Shown: in pieces, positions 34,458 to 38,266 of the stretch
How positions within the stretch are numbered: the first letter of the stretch is position 1
Layout of the letters: the number at the start of each line of letters is the position of its first letter
From: Saprospiraceae bacterium
Lineage (GTDB): Bacteria > Bacteroidota > Bacteroidia > Chitinophagales > Saprospiraceae
Assembly (NCBI GenBank): GCA_022841505.1
Contig: JALHRK010000019.1
Coordinates: forward strand, 1 to 38,266
Direction of reading: 5' to 3'
DNA length: 38,266 nucleotides
The notes under the pieces: model-generated
Database searches by the model: none
Told to the model about the DNA's origin: nothing
The model's input: the letters and a program-made list of their open reading frames with translations, nothing else
Translations under genes and position numbers: made by a program

Positions 34458-35078
34458 TTGATGAACTTCGCAGAATACAGCGATAAGGGTAAAGAAGCGC
34501 AAATGGTTCAGCTCCTGACATCGGGGGATGGCCAGTCACTTGCTTTGCTGTACGAACGCTATTCTGCGGCGTTGTTCGGCATCATCCGCGGGATGATCAA
34601 CGACGAAGAGCTTGGCAGGGAAGTCCTCCAGGATGCTTTTGTCAAAATCTGGCAAAATGCCGATAAATACGACGCAACCAAAGGCCGGCTATTCACCTGG
34701 ATGGTGCAGGTAACGAGGCGTTTAGCAATTGATTCCATCCGATCCAAACAATTTAAGACGGATCGGAAAACCGATATGCTCCCTGATTCCGTATCTAACA
34801 GCAGCTCCCTTAGTGAAGAAACAAACCTGAAGGATATCGGTTTGAGACGGGTCGTAGATCAGTTGGACGAACATCACAAATCTATTATCACCCTCTTATA
34901 TTTTCAGGATTACACACAAAAAGAAGTCAGCGAGGAACTGGACATCCCGTTAGGAACGGTGAAGACCAGAACCCGGAAAGCAATGGAGCGTTTGCGTGAA
35001 ATACTTCGCAACGAAGGCCTTTCTGCGTCGGCATTTATTTCTTTAAATGAATTTATAAACCAATACCTTGGACATTAA
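34458..35078 (+). CDS. ECF-family RNA polymerase sigma factor
   Basis: 206 aa; sigma2 LGREVLQDAFVKIWQNADKYDATKGRLFTWMVQVTRRLAID and sigma4 YTQKEVSEELDIPLGTVKTRTRKAMERLRE. Confidence 0.93.
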   Translation: MMNFAEYSDKGKEAQMVQLLTSGDGQSLALLYERYSAALFGIIRGMINDEELGREVLQDAFVKIWQNADKYDATKGRLFTWMVQVTRRLAIDSIRSKQFKTDRKTDMLPDSVSNSSSLSEETNLKDIGLRRVVDQLDEHHKSIITLLYFQDYTQKEVSEELDIPLGTVKTRTRKAMERLREILRNEGLSASAFISLNEFINQYLGH

Positions 35079-35877
35079 GGAATACATATTATCCGGAGTA
35101 CTTGAACTGTACGTGTTGGGCAAATTAGATGCCCAGGAAAGTGCGGCAGTCGAACTCATGGCCGCTCAGCACCCTGAAATCAGGGCCGAAATTGACGCCA
35201 TCGAGCAAGCTTTGGAAGTGTATGCCCAAATGCATGGCCAAACGCCGCCACAGGGTACGTTGGAAAATATCCTGAACCGGGTGGATCAATTGCGCCCACC
35301 TAACCCAATAAAGGCTTCCGGGGCCGCTCCCAAGCCCCCCCGATTTTTAATGACCTTCGTTATCATCGCAGCCCTGGTTAGCATCGTGGCTGCGCTTTGG
35401 GCATACAATGGCAAGCTCCAAACGGAAGGGCAAATTGCACAGGTGCAGGAACGCCTGGATTCCTTCCGCAGGGAATGTGATCAGATCGCCCGCGAAAATG
35501 CGGCCAACCGCGCCGAATTGGCTTTCCTGAAAGATGGCGCCACCCGGCCTATTACCATGCGCGGTACGCCGAATAAAGATTCTACCGCCATTGCCTCCGT
35601 ATATGTCAACCCCCTGCAAGGCAAAGCTTATTTGAATGTCGTGAAACTTCCGCCCCCGCCCGCAGGCAAGCAATACCAGCTTTGGGCTATCGTAGGCACG
35701 GCCGCGCCAGCCGACATGGGCGTTTTCGACTTACCAACTACACCGGGCGAACTCAAAGAAATTGCCTTCAGCCCGCAGTTTGCGGATAAGGTGACGTTTG
35801 CCGTAACGCTGGAAGATGCTGGTGGGAAGCCTACGCCTGATTTGACGCAGTTGTATTTGATTTCTGAGGCGGGGTGA
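35068..35877 (+). CDS. anti-sigma factor (RskA-like), TTG start overlapping the sigma gene
   Basis: 269 aa; single TM segment FLMTFVIIAALVSIVAALWA; RskA-like PPPPAGKQYQLWAIVG...DMGVFDLP...FAVTLEDAGG. Confidence 0.88.
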   Translation: MDIKEYILSGVLELYVLGKLDAQESAAVELMAAQHPEIRAEIDAIEQALEVYAQMHGQTPPQGTLENILNRVDQLRPPNPIKASGAAPKPPRFLMTFVIIAALVSIVAALWAYNGKLQTEGQIAQVQERLDSFRRECDQIARENAANRAELAFLKDGATRPITMRGTPNKDSTAIASVYVNPLQGKAYLNVVKLPPPPAGKQYQLWAIVGTAAPADMGVFDLPTTPGELKEIAFSPQFADKVTFAVTLEDAGGKPTPDLTQLYLISEAG

Positions 35878-36152
35878 TTTCGGTATTGGCAAACCTTATA
35901 GATTAAAATTTTTCGTTGTTTATATTTTGAATTATTAGGAAAAGGTTTAACTTGCTGAGGATAAACCAAATTTTGGTATGACCCAGTGTAGAGAACAGAT
36001 AGATGAAGCCCTTGCTTTTTGGTGTAAGCTGGAAGTGGGGGCTTTGTGTGTATTACAGCCAATGACCTTGTAAGGTGGGGTATTGAGATGCGAAGTTTTG
36101 GCGGATATTGGGGTGCGGGAATACTTACTCTGTGTAATAAAACAGGTGAAAC

Positions 36153-36968
36153 ATGGATGATTTTAAAAGATATATAAAAAATATTTTCATAGAAAATCCT
36201 CAAAAAGCTTTAGATGAAGTATTAGGTAAAATTGATCGTCAGACTAAAAGTAGTGACGATTTTTTACTGCTTAAGGGGAGGTATAATTTAATAAATGAGC
36301 AAGCTAATAAGAATATCATCAATGGAAATGAATATGAAATAGAAATAAACAGAATTAATAATTCTTTTATTTCGCTATTGAATAAAATAAATGTAGATGA
36401 TGGTTTTTTTTCAATTGCATCACAATCTAAATTATTGCATTTTGAAAATGAATATGCAGCTCATGAAGAGATTAAAAGTGAGATATTGAGATCTAATAAA
36501 ATAAAATTACATTTAATTCGAGGAGGGGAGTTATTTAAAAACGAAAATGGCCTTTTTAATTTAAAAAAATACAAAAGTGTAAGTCAGTTTTTAAATTTAA
36601 AAATATTATTTATAGACTTTGAGTCGCTTTCCCAAGAGGAATATTTGTATCTAAATAATTGCATTAGTCTTAATTGGAAAGGATTAGAGGTTGATAGGGA
36701 AGGTTTTACCCATACTATTGATAGCTTAAAGTATTTAAGTGAAGGTTTTGACGTTAAAGTCAGAGTTTATGGACTTAATCTTTTGCATTTTTTAAAATTG
36801 TACATATTTGATAATTCCTGCTATTTTACTGTTTATCACAGGTTAGGCAAAGCCAAAGAACACCAACAGTATCCAATCTTTAAGATTGAGAGTAGTAGTC
36901 CTCTTTACTCAGTTTTTGAAGCAATTTTTGACAACTCTTGGGAAAAATCAAAAGTCATCATCAACTAA
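36153..36968 (+). CDS. EAD11-like effector-associated domain fused to a degenerate PLD-like domain
   Basis: N-term FIENPQKALDEVLGKIDRQTKSSDDFLLLKGRYNLINEQANKNIINGNEYEIEINRINNSFISLLNKI matches the EAD11 pattern; C-term LHLIRGGELF...VKVRVYGLNLLHFLKLYIFDNSCYFTVYH...PIFKIESSSPLYSVFEAIFDNSWEKS. Confidence 0.7.
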   Translation: MDDFKRYIKNIFIENPQKALDEVLGKIDRQTKSSDDFLLLKGRYNLINEQANKNIINGNEYEIEINRINNSFISLLNKINVDDGFFSIASQSKLLHFENEYAAHEEIKSEILRSNKIKLHLIRGGELFKNENGLFNLKKYKSVSQFLNLKILFIDFESLSQEEYLYLNNCISLNWKGLEVDREGFTHTIDSLKYLSEGFDVKVRVYGLNLLHFLKLYIFDNSCYFTVYHRLGKAKEHQQYPIFKIESSSPLYSVFEAIFDNSWEKSKVIIN

Positions 36969-36977
36969 ATAATTAAA

Positions 36978-37406
36978 ATGAAAAAGTATACCAAAGTAGT
37001 TGTTTCTGCAATTGTCTGGCATGATAATAAAATTTTACTTTTGAAACGAGCTCAAAATTTTAAGGAACTAAATATTGGGAAAGACTTTTGGGATTTACCT
37101 GGAGGGAAACTTGAATTTGGACTTCAAACCGTTGAGGCTTTACAAAACGAATTATTAGAAGAGACGCATTACATCAAAATTAATTCAACGCTAAGGTTGA
37201 TAGAAGCGATTTCCTATTTAATAGAAGACGAAATAACAATTACAAATAGAATAAATATAATATATGATATGAAAATAGAGGGCGAAGCCCAAATACAGCT
37301 AAGTGAGGAACATAGTGAATACATATTTACAGATAATGTATATTTGATTCAATCATTAAATATGATGGCGCCAATCAAAAGCCTTTTGCTAAAGTTGCTG
37401 GAATAA
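36978..37406 (+). CDS. NUDIX-fold protein with degenerate Nudix box
   Basis: 142 aa; DLPGGKLEFGLQTVEALQNELLEETHYI aligns to the Nudix box. Begins 9 bp after the previous stop. Confidence 0.88.
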   Translation: MKKYTKVVVSAIVWHDNKILLLKRAQNFKELNIGKDFWDLPGGKLEFGLQTVEALQNELLEETHYIKINSTLRLIEAISYLIEDEITITNRINIIYDMKIEGEAQIQLSEEHSEYIFTDNVYLIQSLNMMAPIKSLLLKLLE

Positions 37407-37410
37407 AGCA

Positions 37411-37460
37411 TAGGGAATTTTGGAAATTCTAAAATTCAGAAAATTCTGATTCAGACAAAG
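37411..37460. repeat. degenerate micro-repeat (GAATTTTGGAAATTCT / AAAATTCTGA type)
   Basis: gggaattttggaaattctaaaattcagaaaattctgattcag, right after the Nudix gene. Confidence 0.5.
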
Positions 37461-37566
37461 AAACAATGCATGGGAATAACGGATTTTTAACCCGTACATC
37501 GCCGCATTTCCCTCATATCCATGTTTTCCCTACCTTTCGACGCGAGTCTTTCACAAAACGCACACC

Positions 37567-38266
37567 ATGCACGAAAACAAACCATACCTCATCCGGAACA
37601 TGACGCCCGACGAAGTAGAGCGGATTGCAGTGGAATGGGCAGCCAAAGAAGGTTGGAATCCAGGCATTTATGATGCCCCGTGTTTTTATGCGGCCGACCC
37701 CAAAGGCTTCTTTGCAGGGTTTCTTGGGGACGAACCCATTGCCTGCATTTCAGCGGTTGCTTACGATCCGGACTTTGCCTTTATTGGATTTTACATCGTC
37801 AAACCGGAGCATCGGGGCAAGGGTTACGGGTTGAAAATATGGAATGCAGCAATCGCTTATTTGCAAACCCAAAACATCGGCCTGGATGGCGTTGTTGAAC
37901 AACAGGTAAACTATAAAAAATCGGGTTTTGAGTTGGCTTACCGCAACATTCGCTATGAAGGTACCGCCCAACCCACCACAGCACGGTTTCCGGAGATCGT
38001 CCCGGCTTCGGAAGTTGCTTATGATGAAATAGCCCAGTATGATGCCGGCATTTTTCCTGTTCCCAGACCTCGCTTTCTCCAGGGTTGGCTCAAACAACCT
38101 GAAAGTTTGGCTTTGGTGGCCTTGCAAGCTGGCAGAGTTGCGGGATACAGTGTGCTCCGAAAGTGCCGGATTGGCTATAAAATCGGGCCTTTATTTGCCG
38201 ATAATAAAGACTTAGCCAACAAACTGTTCCTTGCTTCAAGCAACCAGGTTAAACCCGGTACTGCAA
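37567..38266 (+). CDS. GNAT family N-acetyltransferase, truncated at window end
   Basis: Manual translation MHENKPYLIRNMTPDEVERIAVEWAAKEGWNPGIYDAPCFYAADPKGFFAGFLGDEPIACISAVAYDPDFAFIGFYIVKPEHRGKGYGLKIW...; open to the window edge. Not in the ORF track. Confidence 0.88.
   Translation, partial: MHENKPYLIRNMTPDEVERIAVEWAAKEGWNPGIYDAPCFYAADPKGFFAGFLGDEPIACISAVAYDPDFAFIGFYIVKPEHRGKGYGLKIWNAAIAYLQTQNIGLDGVVEQQVNYKKSGFELAYRNIRYEGTAQPTTARFPEIVPASEVAYDEIAQYDAGIFPVPRPRFLQGWLKQPESLALVALQAGRVAGYSVLRKCRIGYKIGPLFADNKDLANKLFLASSNQVKPGTA

Noticed and set aside
35978-36073. short frame MTQCREQIDEALAFWCKLEVGALCVLQPMTL*
   Set aside because: Could be a gene remnant at the edge of the AT-rich island, but too short to assign.
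35628-36203. 191-aa minus-strand ORF spanning the anti-sigma 3' end and intergenic region
   Set aside because: Overlaps the anti-sigma C-terminus and EAD11 start antisense; low complexity, no motif.

Overview
The window appears to be a Bacteroidota chromosome segment, probably Saprospiria-like. This rests on two T9SS type A C-terminal sorting domains, TAnnTTTG-type promoters and DUF2807/DUF2911/GH3/HemJ families. Coding content is mostly conserved: acyl-CoA dehydrogenase, FkbM methyltransferase, O-antigen-ligase-like protein, fused MsrB-MsrA, two GNATs, glycyl- and prolyl-tRNA synthetases, NtrY-like histidine kinase, SLT transglycosylase, CPA2 antiporter, fumarylacetoacetase, FadL-like porin, HemJ-like protein, lysyl-endopeptidase-like protease, GH43-like hydrolase, GH3-family protein and an ECF sigma/anti-sigma pair. 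Two signals stand out. (1) Several structured repeat families fill intergenic gaps. One ~120-bp family has paired arms that differ between copies by compensatory changes (24931-25050 and 26612-26730, with a distant relative at 21692-21854). There is also a nested BIME/MITE-like array (7073-7587) and a 34-bp-period hairpin array that supplies stop-codon bases to two convergent genes (12493-12582). (2) A very AT-rich two-gene island (about 35880-37430) encodes an EAD11-like/degenerate-PLD-like protein followed by a Nudix protein with a degenerate Nudix box. It is a candidate conflict/defence module. No tRNA, rRNA, CRISPR array or intact transposase was seen.
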